Positions 10,634 to 21,598 of a stretch of DNA of 64,000 nt are shown here, one piece after another. Within the stretch, counting starts at the first letter, position 1. The number at the start of each line of letters is the position of its first letter. The notes under the pieces were generated by a model that did not search any database, had not been told where the DNA came from, and saw only the letters and a list, made by a program, of their open reading frames with translations. The stretch is taken from assembly GCA_033439685.1 (NCBI GenBank), contig JAUEDM010000005.1, positions 1,302,001 through 1,366,000 of the forward strand, written 5' to 3'. The translations under genes were made by a program, and so were the position numbers. This DNA comes from Apodospora peruviana. Taxonomy: Eukaryota > Ascomycota > Sordariomycetes > Sordariales > Lasiosphaeriaceae.

Positions 10634-13096
10634 TTACTCACCATCCATACTCCCCGTCTCCTTTTTTCCCTCCTTCCCGACCTTCGAATGCTCCCTCAAC
10701 TCATCCCTCAACCGCTGTGTTAGTTTTTCCAGAATCCACTCGGCCTCCTCCTGCGATCCCATCAGCGGACTCTTGCTGCCCACCCAACTCCACTGTTTCT
10801 TCTCGCCCTTCTCGTTCACCTCATCCCCGTCCTCATATTCCTTCTCTTCCCCTCCGTCGGCCGTCTTTCGCCTCTTAAGCTTCCCAAACCGCCCAGTCTG
10901 TTGATGTTGCGCCTTCCTGTGCCGATCGGCATCACCCTCGTCCTCGCCCACCAAACTCAGATACCATGCCCACTCCTGGAAAGTGTACTTGCGCGGCGGC
11001 TTGCTCTTGAGGTGCTGCATCACCCGCCCAATTTCCTCAATCAACGCGACATGATAATCCGCCTTGTTTTTTGGCAGTTCTGGCATCGTCTGGCGCGGAA
11101 ACGACACGGCGCGGCTTATTTTTAGCGTTTGTGACGATGGAGTGCGGTCGTTATCTTTGTCTTTCGGACTTTTGGTAGTAGTAGAAGAGCTGCCGTTGCT
11201 TTCTGTTCTTCTCAACCGAAGCGGTGATTGGGCCGACTTTTTCTTGTTGCGGTCTGGTGGCTGTCTCGCATCGTCATTAAACGTAACCAGTCTATGCGTG
11301 CTGTTGCCATTGATATCCTCCTCTTTTTCCGACGGCGGTGGTGGCACGGCTTTGCGCTTATCATTCTCATTCTCCGCCGCGGCGTTGGCTGCCACCCTTT
11401 CACCATGATTATCTTCGTCTCTCTTACCCACCGCTTCCTTCGCCTCCCCAGCTTTGGTCTTTACGCCCTCGGCCTCAAGCTCGTCTTCATCTCCCTCTTC
11501 CTCGTCGTCATTCCCCTCGTTGTCATAATCATTACGCGGGAGGTCGCCCATAAAGCCCCCTGGCGTCTCCCCAATCTCCTCTTCAACAAACAACTTGCCA
11601 AAGGACAGCGTCCTCAGAAACCGCTTCAGGTCCTTCTTGAACCCTCGCTCGCCCGGTAAGATTGTAATCGTCGCAATCTGGTCCGTCGCATCCCGGATAC
11701 TCTTGACAACTGTATCGCCGGCGTTGGATATCAATACCGTCGTAGTCGGAAGAGCTAAAAACGCCCAAAAGACCCAAAACGACTTGCCCGCGGGAGAGAT
11801 GGGAGTGATATCCCCGTATCCAATCGTGGTCAAGCTGACAAAGGCAAAGTAGAAGCCGTCAAAGTAAGTCCACCCTTGGTAAGAGACTTCGCACTCCTGA
11901 AATATCTTTGCGCCGACCAACCACAGCACGCACCAAGTGGTGGCGGAGATGGCCATGGCGTACCATCGTCGTCTGTGGGCTGCGGCTTGCTGGATATGGC
12001 GCATCAACTTGAACTCCTGTTCCCGTCTTTCGAACTCGGTCAGTCCAGTGCCGGAAGCCGAATTGAGCGAAGGTGCGGCCTGGTTGTCCCTGATTGGCAC
12101 AAGAATGTGGTCCTGGCCTTTATTGGTCATCCGCCTTATTATGTTCCGTCTCTTCTTCTCCAATGTCCGGGCATCGAGTCTGTGTTTGCCGCGCTCTAGG
12201 ATCAAGCTGCGGATGGAGCCGATGACGAGACCGAGACTTATGACTCCGATGAGGGCGTATGGAAACAGCAATGCCCTTCCTAGAGATGTTGTGGGGTAAT
12301 AATCCCCGAAACCGACTGTAAACAAGGTCACGGCGGCCCAGTACACTGCGTCCAGGTAGCTCCAGTCTTCAACGTTGCAGAAGACCAGGGCGCCTACCAG
12401 TAGGTACATGAGAAAACTAATGGTCTGCAACATCAGGGTGCGCTGGCTGGGTGTGAGCATAAAGTCCTTTTCGTAGTGACCGGCCTGGGCACCGGCAAAA
12501 GTGACGACCATCAGAGACGCAACGACAAAGTAGAGGATGGCCGAGTAGATGGCGTAGTAAAAAGCCTGAGACCAGATATACTGCGCTTGAGGTTCGATCA
12601 GCAAAGGACCGGATGCCGTGGCTGCGAGAGCAATCAGGGCAATGGATGAGATGTACCAGCCGACAATGGTGATGGGCTGGGCGATAGCGAACCTCAGTCG
12701 TCTGGTCATGTTCAGGAGCAGGGCAAGGTTGGCAACGAGGGCAATGACCAGCTGGATGCCATTGATAACTGTCAGCCACACCGGGTCGCCGACGAATTCA
12801 GCTTTGGAAATGTCCGAGTCCGGGGGAAAGTCTTGTCTCCATGGTCTGACGAGGGCGCAGATACTGAAGGCTGATGCTACAGGTCCCAGGGTGCCGGCTA
12901 TCATGGGGAAGGCAGACGAGGCAAACCACCATCGGCTGTTTTTAGACTGTCAGTTTTTTTCCTCAAAAAATAACAGGGAGACAAACCTAGGGTCCATATG
13001 CGACTCATCCGGCTGCACCTCGTTGGGCAACTGGTCGGCTTCATCCTCCATATGGCCGACATGTTCCCCGATAGTCTCACCACTGGCGTCCTCCAT
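10634..13096 (-). CDS. TOK1: TOK-type two-pore outward-rectifying K+ channel
   Basis: Outward K+ channel of the fungal TOK family, expected in the plasma membrane. Two exons: 13096-12987 (acidic cytosolic N-terminus starting MEDASGE) and 12935-10634; 803 residues. The internal ATG at 12904 is inside the first membrane helix and is not the start. Eight membrane segments are visible: four N-terminal helices, then TM5-pore-TM6 with filter TVGFGD and TM7-pore-TM8 with filter TIGYGD. This 8-TM/2-pore plan is diagnostic for TOK rather than animal K2P channels. The C-terminal half is a long cytosolic tail with a Glu/Asp-rich stretch, basic patches and Ser/Thr-rich segments. The final codons overlap a strong donor (GTGAGT at 10641). 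Splicing it to an acceptor ending at 10600 would remove 42 nt and replace the last residues by a longer tail ending at 10541; I cannot decide between the two. Confidence 0.93.
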
Positions 13097-13777
13097 CCTT
13101 ACAGATCAGGGATTGTTGTCAAACGTCCAGTCAACACGACGGCCGACCGTCCTTTATTGGATAGGTTTCGTTCAAGGCCTCGCTTTATATGCCATGAGAT
13201 GCAAGATATAGGTTGTGAGGTATAATTGATAGTGTCTTGGCAATCTCGAGTTGAGTAGGTAAAGATGCAGTGTGTTGATCGGATCTTCATCCCAACCTTA
13301 TTCGGATGACAGAGAGCAATTAAGCATTTTCGGTGGGCTCCCAAACTGTCCATCACGCGGTGTTTGGGATGAAGGTTCCGTGGTCTGGACCTGGAAAGAA
13401 TGTCAATGACGTCGGCTGACCAGCGGTTCCAGGTAACCAGGCGGGCATGCCAGCCACCACAAGTGACCCCGAAGCAATCAAACAGGTACGTTATCACGGG
13501 GTATTGCGGGGAGGAAGACCCCTGAACAAAGACGCCTCCCAACAGGAATTCTGATTGGCTGCAGGCCATTTAAACAATTTTACTAAGTGGATTTTCGCAA
13601 CCTCCGTCCCACATGCTTCCAGGCTTTTGGGTCTGTCGCATTCGACGCGTGGTCTCGTTCATGCTGCCTTATCTGTTTGTTGAAGAGCCGCAACGGGCAG
13701 AGAGGTGCAAGTCTTACGGATTATTCAGGGTTCATCACTGACAGGCGTGATGAACCTCTAGACCCAATTTGCCGACG
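13097..13777. other. Divergent intergenic region
   Basis: About 680 bp between the channel (-) and the hydrolase-like gene (+), presumably holding both promoters. Short ORFs here overlap in conflicting frames and carry no recognisable motif. Confidence 0.6.
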
Positions 13778-15163
13778 ATGCAAAGATGGGCGTCCTCATC
13801 AACTGCACGGTTTTGGCGCACCGCTCCCCGGGTAGTCCCTCGGAGGCTGTTTGGCAGCGTGCAACGGATCAAGGTCTCATGTGCATCTTCCGGTAGCATC
13901 ACCGTCAGCCTCCACAACATATCAGAACACAGACCTACTGCCCCCCTGATGGTCTACATCCCGCCGTTTCCCCAAGAAACAGACGGATACCGCAACAAGT
14001 CTGACGCCGTTATCCCGTCATGGCTTCGTCAGTACCCTACCGCGGTCATCAACTACCGATGGGACGGTCTTTTCTCAGATATTGATTCCTCTCCTCCTCG
14101 GAGCAGCCAGAGTAGTAGCAGCAGCAGCAGCGCCGGCGCAGCTCTACACAACGTGTACTGGCCCACCCCGATCCACGACGTCCTCTTTGGATACTCGTGG
14201 ATCGTGCAAAATCTCGGAGCCCCTCCTCTCAGCAGCAGGAACTCGGAGGAGCCCACCAGTAGGCGAGACCTCTACGTCTGCTCCTCCTACCTCGGCGCAA
14301 GCCTGGCCGCCGGCCTCGCGCTGACCGAGTCGCACTGGGACCAGCCAACCGCCGTGCGCGGGCTCATCAACTTCAACGGCATCTACAACTGGACTACTTT
14401 TCTTCCGGACCACCCCATCAACAGACTGAAAGAAGACGAATCATCGTCCTCCTCCTCCCTATTCTCTCTGCTCGAACAGCAAGCCCCGGCTCTGTTCCAG
14501 AATCCAGACAACTTGTTCGACCCCTTTGCCAGCGCGTGCCTCTTTTTCCACAGTGCCAGTCTGCATGTACCTCCCGATTTCCACACCCCGCTTCTGGAGA
14601 GGCCGTCGTCAGGAATGACCAAGGCTATCGACGCTCTCTCGTCCATAAGTAGCAGTAGCAGTTCAGACTCGTCATCGTCGACATCCTCACTTGCGATGAA
14701 GCCTCCTAGAAAGGGGTACCTCACCTTCCCTCCGCGAAATTCCACCCTTAAACTTCCGTCTGCCCTCCTCTTACACGAGACGACGCCTCCCTCTCATTCA
14801 CCTCGTCGCAAGGGCAAGGGCAAGGCAGGCGGGACCGCCTTATTTGGCGGCAGTTATTCTTTCGAGAACAGCTTCAAGACCCAGGCCCACGAGCTGGCGG
14901 GCCTGATGCGTCGCAGCATCAACATGTTTGAGCTGCGCCGCGAGAGGATCAGTGAGGATTACTACGATGGTCAGATCGAAGGGTTTGGCAGTGAAGCCGA
15001 GGAGAGGGTGCAGGTTGCCGATGTTGGCGGACTGATTCCTCGTGCTTCGTCCGACGGAAATGGAACAGGACAACAGAACGAGAATGATGATGACGAAGAT
15101 GGATTTGGTCTGAACGAACTCGGCCAGGAGATGGTGGCTCAGTGGTTGCATGAGAATATGTAA
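13778..15163 (+). CDS. Alpha/beta-hydrolase-like protein, possibly mitochondrial
   Basis: Single exon from ATG 13778, 461 residues; the open frame extends back only to a TTG. The first 35 residues are Arg/Ser-rich and lack acids (many R, W, F, A), as in a mitochondrial presequence. The next part has alpha/beta-hydrolase features: a beta strand followed by PPFP (possible oxyanion region), a strand-elbow segment GASLAAG fitting the G-x-S-x-A/G nucleophile pattern (Ser near residue 175), then a helix. Two poly-Ser tracts and a basic linker interrupt the fold. The C-terminus is acidic (a run of D/E near 440). I cannot place a catalytic His or Asp with confidence, so activity is uncertain; it could be a non-catalytic relative. 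The substrate is unknown. Confidence 0.75.
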   Translation: MQRWASSSTARFWRTAPRVVPRRLFGSVQRIKVSCASSGSITVSLHNISEHRPTAPLMVYIPPFPQETDGYRNKSDAVIPSWLRQYPTAVINYRWDGLFSDIDSSPPRSSQSSSSSSSAGAALHNVYWPTPIHDVLFGYSWIVQNLGAPPLSSRNSEEPTSRRDLYVCSSYLGASLAAGLALTESHWDQPTAVRGLINFNGIYNWTTFLPDHPINRLKEDESSSSSSLFSLLEQQAPALFQNPDNLFDPFASACLFFHSASLHVPPDFHTPLLERPSSGMTKAIDALSSISSSSSSDSSSSTSSLAMKPPRKGYLTFPPRNSTLKLPSALLLHETTPPSHSPRRKGKGKAGGTALFGGSYSFENSFKTQAHELAGLMRRSINMFELRRERISEDYYDGQIEGFGSEAEERVQVADVGGLIPRASSDGNGTGQQNENDDDEDGFGLNELGQEMVAQWLHENM

Positions 15164-15559
15164 AGTACCTTAGCCCTAATGGTCGGTTCTGCATATATGT
15201 GTATATGTATGTAATAAATGTATATGTGAAATGTTTTTTTCCCGTCTCATTAAGTATTGATCATTGTCATTGTTATGCAGTTGAGATCTATCAAACACCA
15301 AGGAAATTTGCGGACGTAAATGCTCTTGTAGCTCCATGCCTAACGAACTAGCAAACAGAACCCATTAATCCTGTAGGTACGAATCTGCCATTTCCTCTCA
15401 TGAACGTTAAAAAGAAAACTTGAAAGTTAATTACGAAAAAGAAAAGCAATAGGAGTATGTATGGGTATATGAAGTGATGAATGAATGAAAGAAACAAGAT
15501 AAAACGGTAAGACCCCAGCGTTATCAACCAACCACCACACAAATTATATCACTTTCATC
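15164..15559. other. Convergent 3' flanks
   Basis: About 400 bp, AT-rich, between two gene ends. It probably holds both polyadenylation regions. No gene seen. Confidence 0.6.
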
Positions 15560-16608
15560 TCATGGCGCCGGCTGTCCGCCGTAATAACGATGTCCAAAAG
15601 TGGGGCCGTTCGGATGGTCCTCGGCCGGCGCCATCGCCGCGGCGGCCTCGTCATGTTGATAACCGTCCACACCATCATCGTCGCCATCAGCTGCACGGTG
15701 TTGTCTGGGCCTCCACCAGAAGAGGTAGGCCAACACCACGCCAGCGATAGCCACCACGCCGACCGTGATGCCAACAGCGAGCCCGATGGTTCGGTTTTTA
15801 TTATCACCACCATCACCACCACTTGTATCGTCGCCACCCGGGGGCGTACTGGTAGAGGAACCTGTCGAGGTGGTGGGCGAGGGCGGCGTTGTTGTCGTAC
15901 CATCCCCGGAAGTAGTCGTCCCCGTCCCCGTCGCCGTCGGAGATGAAGACGAAGAAGCATCCGTCGTCGACGATGACCCGGCTCCCTCCGTCGTGGTGGT
16001 CGGGATATCCGTCGGTCGAGTCGAGGCAATACTCAACGACGGCGCGCCCACAAAGGTGGTATCGCTGACCTGGATAATAGTCTGCGCCAAACCCGCCGTG
16101 ATAGTGAGCGCATTATCGCGCTCCTGGCTATCGCAGCCGCACTTGCCGCTGTTGAAATCGGTTTCGCAGCAGAAGCGGTCGTCTCCGCACGCAGCGAGTT
16201 TTCCATCGGCGTACTTGTCGGGATCTGTTTTTCCCTCAATCGATCAGCTCCTTTCTTCCCACAACTTTAAAAGGTGGTTGTCTTACCGAGGCAGGCACCA
16301 CCACAAATATTATTGTTCCATTCGGGATTCGTGCAGGCGCCGCGCTGGACGGCGCCCAACGTTAGGTTCGGAAACGAGTTAGAGACCGTCGTCGCTATGC
16401 ATAGCGCGTTACTGAAACACGTCCACCCCGCCGGGCAGCACGACGAGATGGGTGCGTCGAATGCCTGGCATGGATAGAAACCGAGGGCTGGCTCGCCGCC
16501 GGGGAAGTAGCACGGTGCGTTCTCGACAGCAAGCACGGCGACCGCCGAGAGAATAAAAGTGGCCAATAGCCTTGCGGTTGATGTTGGTGGTGTTGATATG
16601 CTCATCAT
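15560..16608 (-). CDS. Cys-rich, mucin-like single-pass membrane protein
   Basis: Exons 16608-16287 and 16224-15560, 328 residues. The longer open frame begins with GTG at 16629, so ATG 16608 (or 16605) is preferred. Order of parts: signal peptide (about 1-28), a luminal domain of about 100 residues with many Cys including pairs CC, a Ser/Thr/Pro/Gly-rich mucin-like stretch of about 90 residues likely to be O-mannosylated, one membrane helix (VGITVGVVAIAGVVLAYLF), and a short cytosolic tail with Asp and His. This plan resembles fungal wall-stress sensors of the Wsc/Mid2 type and many uncharacterised sordariomycete surface proteins. A canonical WSC domain is not evident, so no function is assigned. 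The two exons split the Cys-rich domain. Confidence 0.85.
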
Positions 16609-17637
16609 GATGTTACGACTGGCCTTCACTCAAACCCACGACAGTAGAAAGAAAATGAATCAATTGAATTAAGCACAAGCAGCCAGGGCTCGCGGCGTCG
16701 CGACACTCGGGCCATCATCTTTATACATACCGGGGGGGGGGGGGGGGGGAGGGGGGGGAACGACGAGGCTGTCGCGCTGCTGAATACAAGAAGACCCTTA
16801 ATAAAACGCCTCAGCTCGCTGGCCGCAAATTGCGCTGCTGCATCTGAAAAGCAATAATGTCGCTGCAAGAGGGATAGCCAAGCAGCCGCAGCCGTCGACG
16901 CGATTGGGGAATTGGTCACTGGCGTCAACTCATGAGGCGTCAGTGCCGCCCACGTGCTGCCGTCTCCCAGATCGGATACGGCAGTGCAGCGTGTGAGGAG
17001 GCTTGGGTCCTTAGGGGTGGGCCAGGCGGACTGAGGACGACAAAAATCAATACCGTGAGGCAGTGCTGCTGTTCTGGAATAAATCAAACCAGTTTTGTGT
17101 GTCGTCATGAATCTTGTCCTCATGAGCTTGGTCTTGGCACCAAGTCAGGCAGTTTCCCGCAGCGGCAATCTGACTTCGAGGCTGTCCCGTATTTGCGACG
17201 AACCTGAACCTGAAAGCTGAGGCGGCCTCAATCCGTGACGTCGTGTACGCGCTTCGAGGGGACATGAACTCATGTAAGCGCCAACTTGGTGCTGCATGCC
17301 ATGATGATAGCCGGTATATGTAATCCGTATATCGAAGGTTTCGAGACAGGGCAAGGCTCTAGAAGATGAAATTGTGACTTGAGAGATGACCAAACCCAGC
17401 TGGATTGACCAATCAGATCCCTGTATGAGATATAAGATTCACACTTGACACAGCCTGGTCTGAACAAGAAACATCCCGCGTATGCAATACAGCCGAAATA
17501 TAACCAGATATTTCATGTACGCAGACGCATGTTGGTATCCATATCAAAAGAAGAAGAGAAGCAATCAATTTCTGAACGCGCCTCGCACGCTCGCTCATTT
17601 TTCTCCTATGCTAACACACCAACTTCCCACAAATCAA
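16609..17637. other. Promoter of mucin-like gene and 3' flank of MET10
   Basis: About 1 kb. The part next to the mucin-like gene carries a long G tract (16732-16758). ORFs here are short, overlapping and without motifs; none is supported. Confidence 0.6.
16732..16758. repeat. Poly-G tract (G18-A-G8)
   Basis: Eighteen G, one A and eight G on the plus strand, about 125 bp upstream of the mucin-like gene's ATG. On that gene's coding strand this is a C tract. Length may be affected by sequencing error. Confidence 0.9.
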
Positions 17638-20600
17638 TCAGTACACCTCCAACACATACCTTCCATCCTCCTTGAGCCTTTCAATCTCCTTCCGCGGGTC
17701 AACCTTCTTCGTCGCACCCTCAGCAGCCTTCACAATCGCCTCCTGCAGCACCTCCGTAACGTCGGGAACCGGCCACGTCGGCCCGCACAGATAAAACGAT
17801 CCCTCATCCCTTACATACGCCTTGACGATCTCCACAATAGTCTCCCGCATACGGTCCTGGATATAAATCTTCTGCGGCTGGTCGCGCGAGAACGCCGCAC
17901 CGAGCAACGTGATCACGCCCGCGTCGACATAGGCCTCCCACTCCTCACCATAAAGATACTCCTCGCGCTGGTGCCGACTGCCGAGATACAGCAGGATCGC
18001 GCCGATCTCCTTGCCAGCAGCCTTCTGCATGGCGCGGTACTGCACGAACGCGCGGAAGGGCGCCAGACCGGTACCCAGACCGGCCATGATCAAGGGCGCC
18101 GTGTCCTTGAGGGGGAGCTTCATGACCGACGGTTTGACAGAAACGGTGACAGCGGTGCCAGGCAGCAAACCAGACAGGTAGCGCGTGGCTTGACCATAAC
18201 GCGTGCGGCCCTTGGTGTCGACCCAGTCAACAACAACAATCATGAGCGCGACCGAAGTTGGCGTGACCGCCTGCGCGGACGCAATACTGTACTCGCGGCG
18301 CTTGAGAGGGCTGACGATGCGAGCGAGGTCGTGGAACGATGGCCTCGCCGACGGGAACCGCTCGAGAATATCAACGTACGTGACTGTTTCGACTTCCGAC
18401 AGGCGCTTGAACTCATCGGCGCCCTCCTTGCCTCCCAGAAACTCGAGCTTCTTCTTCTCGGACTCATCAGTCGCAAACTCGGCGAGCGACTCGAAGAAGC
18501 GCTTGGGCGGCTTGCCCAAAATATCCAAATTCTGGACCAGCGACTGGTAGACCGTGCGGGTCTCCCAGACGATGGTGGGGTCCTGACGCGAGGGCACCTG
18601 GACGAGATCGTCCGCGTTGAGGCCGTAGAAGTGGATGAACTCGAGGACCTGGGCCGGGTCGTTGTCGGCGTGGATGCCGAGGGCTTCACCGATGTTGTAC
18701 GTGAGACCCGAGGTGCCCAGGTCAAACTCGATGTGGAAGATGTTCCGCTCGTAGGATCCCGGTGTCAGACGGCGGTTCTCCTTGACGTGAACGGTGTGCG
18801 TCTTGACGGTAAGGTCGGGGCGCAGGTCGTTCTGGATGCTGTACGCCTCCTTGAAGGCGAGCGCCTTGGCGGCAGACTGCCAGTCGTTGAGCTCAAGCTC
18901 CTGTTCCGGCTCTTCCTTTTGGAAGGGGACGAAACTGTTGGGCTTGATGGACTGCACGAGGGTCGGGGTAGCTCCCTCGGTGCTTTCAGCCCACGTGGCA
19001 GGGACCTCGAACTGGATGACAGATTGCCCGAGAGCATTGGCGCACTCTGTCAGCGTCACCTGGTCCTGGCTAAGCACGGTGAACTTGGTCAGCTGCTCCA
19101 GAGTCAGGCCCGGTCGGGCGATCGTAAGGAAGGCAAACTCGACGAGGAGCTGGCTCTCCTTCTCGAGAGCTGGGGAGGAGGATGTGTCCACAATAATGAG
19201 CTTCAAGCCCTTCTCCTGAATATCCTTGCGCGCCGCAGCAGGGATGCGCTTCTCAACGTCCTCTGCCTTGTAATTGGGCAGGCGGATGATCAGCTTGCCA
19301 CCAGACTTGACCCCTTTGACAATTGCAATCACGTTAAGCAGCTTCTCCTCTCCGACGTAGACAATGTCAGCCTCTTCGACGGCGAAAGGGACCTTAATGG
19401 ACTTCTTTGAGCTCCTGATATCGGTGCGGACAACACCGCCGTGCACGAGGTTGTCATGCACATCGTGAACGTAGACATTGTCGGAAGACTCGCTGGCGAG
19501 GAACTGTCCCAGCATAGAGGCGGCATCGACAGCAGTCGAGTTGTCAACATCCCAGAATGTATACTGCTTCACCTCGTCCAGCGAGCCGAGCGTGAAAGAA
19601 GTATCCGTCCGAGCCTCCTTGGCCGAGAGACTAAGCAGAACACTGGCAATCGAGCTGGGGGTGTGGACGGTCGATGCCGCATACTTGACATCGACAACAG
19701 CCGGCTCGCTCGACCACTTATCGGCAAAGGAGACGGTGGTGAGCACGTCTGAGTAAAGCGCGGACTGCACGGAAGCGTCCTCAACAGATACGGCATCTCT
19801 GACCTGGCCAAGGACAGCAACCTGCTTGACCGAGTCCGGAAGCACAGCGAGGAAGGCCTCCTCGATGAATGGCCGATAAATCCGGACAATGACCGTCCCG
19901 ACCTTCAAGCCTTCCGAAGCAAGAGCATCCACCACCTGCTTAGCAAGCTGCGCCTCGGCGCTACCGAAGACAACGAGCACCGCGTCAGCCTCCTCGTGGC
20001 CGTGGTATTCGAACGGAGCATAAGAGGTACCGAGCTCGTCATTGAACTCGCGCAGAAGCTCCACAACCTTTCCAGCGGTATCTAGCCTCTTATTCAGGGC
20101 ACCCGCAGCCTTGGACACCTTGTTATAAATCTCAGCAATGCTGGCCTCGCTAAGCGCATCCACAACCCTCAACGTCTCCCTCGCCGTGCGGAGTCCATCA
20201 TAAACGTGGAGCGTCGGCAGCAAACTCGCCAGGAGCGTCGCAAGCAGCGACATATGCTGCGCCTCGTAGGCCGACCCGCTAGCGACCAGACCCAGCCCGA
20301 GATCCTCGGCGGTCTGCAGCGCGCTTTCGTAGTCGGCAACGAGTCCGTCGTTGGCGGAGTAGTCCACCGCCGCAATGTGGGCCACGAACGGACTCGCCAC
20401 CCCGTAGAGCAGGGACAGCTGGTCCAGCGCCGAGCGCAGATGGCGCAGGCTCAGCGAGGGTGCCAGCAGCGACTGCGGGACGTGGCGCTTGCTGAGGTCG
20501 AAGTCCTTGGAGAAAATGTAGCCCAGGGCGAAAGCCCCGGCGCCGGTCCTGGTCTGGAGCGGCACGACGGTCGTGGTCTCGCCGTACATGTTCTTCTCGT

Positions 20601-20766
20601 CCGCCTGCGACCACTCCTTGACGGCGGCGTCGAGATTGAAGGTCTCGGGGGAGAAGGAGAAGATTTTGTCGGACAGCTTGTAGGCGGTCTGCTGGACCAG
20701 CAGCTGGCTCGTGGCGTAGGTCGGCCCCGAGATGGACGAGGGCGCCGGGATTTTTGTTCCCGCCAT
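17638..20766 (-). CDS. MET10: Sulfite reductase [NADPH] flavoprotein (alpha) subunit
   Basis: Electron-donating subunit of assimilatory sulfite reductase: takes electrons from NADPH through FAD to the siroheme subunit (Met5) for reduction of sulfite to sulfide in cysteine/methionine synthesis; cytosolic. One exon, 1042 residues from ATG 20766 (MAGTKIPAP...). An in-frame upstream extension to 20946 has a 5'UTR-like composition and is not used. The N-terminal about 400 residues are the pyruvate:ferredoxin-oxidoreductase-like region found in fungal Met10. The C-terminal half is a ferredoxin-NADP+-reductase-type module: FAD-binding domain with RREYS near residue 823, then a Gly-rich nucleotide motif GLGTGLAPFRAF near 894, and a terminal CGPTWPVPD region. 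The protein ends in an aromatic residue (VLEVY), as is common in this reductase class. Length fits the family (yeast about 1035). Confidence 0.96.
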   Translation of the reverse strand: MAGTKIPAPSSISGPTYATSQLLVQQTAYKLSDKIFSFSPETFNLDAAVKEWSQADEKNMYGETTTVVPLQTRTGAGAFALGYIFSKDFDLSKRHVPQSLLAPSLSLRHLRSALDQLSLLYGVASPFVAHIAAVDYSANDGLVADYESALQTAEDLGLGLVASGSAYEAQHMSLLATLLASLLPTLHVYDGLRTARETLRVVDALSEASIAEIYNKVSKAAGALNKRLDTAGKVVELLREFNDELGTSYAPFEYHGHEEADAVLVVFGSAEAQLAKQVVDALASEGLKVGTVIVRIYRPFIEEAFLAVLPDSVKQVAVLGQVRDAVSVEDASVQSALYSDVLTTVSFADKWSSEPAVVDVKYAASTVHTPSSIASVLLSLSAKEARTDTSFTLGSLDEVKQYTFWDVDNSTAVDAASMLGQFLASESSDNVYVHDVHDNLVHGGVVRTDIRSSKKSIKVPFAVEEADIVYVGEEKLLNVIAIVKGVKSGGKLIIRLPNYKAEDVEKRIPAAARKDIQEKGLKLIIVDTSSSPALEKESQLLVEFAFLTIARPGLTLEQLTKFTVLSQDQVTLTECANALGQSVIQFEVPATWAESTEGATPTLVQSIKPNSFVPFQKEEPEQELELNDWQSAAKALAFKEAYSIQNDLRPDLTVKTHTVHVKENRRLTPGSYERNIFHIEFDLGTSGLTYNIGEALGIHADNDPAQVLEFIHFYGLNADDLVQVPSRQDPTIVWETRTVYQSLVQNLDILGKPPKRFFESLAEFATDESEKKKLEFLGGKEGADEFKRLSEVETVTYVDILERFPSARPSFHDLARIVSPLKRREYSIASAQAVTPTSVALMIVVVDWVDTKGRTRYGQATRYLSGLLPGTAVTVSVKPSVMKLPLKDTAPLIMAGLGTGLAPFRAFVQYRAMQKAAGKEIGAILLYLGSRHQREEYLYGEEWEAYVDAGVITLLGAAFSRDQPQKIYIQDRMRETIVEIVKAYVRDEGSFYLCGPTWPVPDVTEVLQEAIVKAAEGATKKVDPRKEIERLKEDGRYVLEVY

Positions 20767-21598
20767 CTTTTCTGGTGGTGGTGGTGGTGATGGTAGGGAA
20801 GAGGGAATTGAGAAGAACTCTTGGAGTTGAAAGGTCGGAGGATTGGCCTTGAATTCTTCCAAGCAACAACACCACCAGGACTGATGAGAGGAAGACAGAA
20901 AGCCAGTTGGAAACAAGGTGAGTTCCAAGCTGTGAGGGAAAAGCAAAGAGAGAGAGATGGTTGATGAGAAGAGAAAGACACAATCCGAAACTCCCCCTAG
21001 TAAAAGTTCGGATGGATGGCTTGGTACCTACCTTACCTATACAATTACCCGGTAATAAAAGTAGAGCATTACAAGCCCTTTGAGCGGGTTGATTTTGCAT
21101 CTCCGTATCCATGAGGACCCTGATGGAGGAAGGTCTGGCCAGAAACATCCCGCCACTCGACGCAGTTTCGAGATGCCGTTCAATTGAGTCGCGATGGCGT
21201 GATTGACGCTAAACCCAATCTGGGTTTGGGTGTCCTACGGGAGTAAACTCGGAATCTGGAGGCTCAGTACAACCCTAACCCTTAATTTGGTGTCGCCCTG
21301 AGTCGAAAAGGGGTTCGTTCAGGATGGTGTGTCAACCCATTCTAGGAGAGGGGACTACGCTGCAACATCCACCATCACACATCTGCGCATCTTGCATGTT
21401 GCTATTGAAAAGCTGTATTACGATTTGAGTTTGGGCTGACCGACTAGAAATAATGACCAAAGCCAGTCAGGATACATCCCCACCGTCTATCTCACCCCTT
21501 TCACCATTTATCTCAGTATAAACCCATGCATCTCATGTACGCATCAAGATGAATACAAGCAGAAATCAAACCTGGGGTATTCAGTCAAACCTAATCAA
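20767..21598. other. MET10 promoter and 3' flank of Cu-ATPase
   Basis: About 830 bp, no credible ORF. It includes the MET10 leader, a GA-rich stretch near 20940-20960, and one weak match to the sulfur-regulator consensus (listed separately). Confidence 0.6.
21194..21203. promoter_or_regulatory. Possible CYS3/MetR-like site (one mismatch)
   Basis: ATGGCGTGAT differs at one position from the fungal sulfur-regulator consensus ATGRYRYCAT. It lies about 430 bp upstream of the MET10 start, where sulfur regulation is expected. A single imperfect 10-mer is weak evidence. Confidence 0.2.

Noticed and set aside
17482..19410. 642-codon plus-strand open frame
   Set aside because: It is antisense to MET10; composition is rich in L, R, D, V, E as expected from the complement of biased codons, with no motif.
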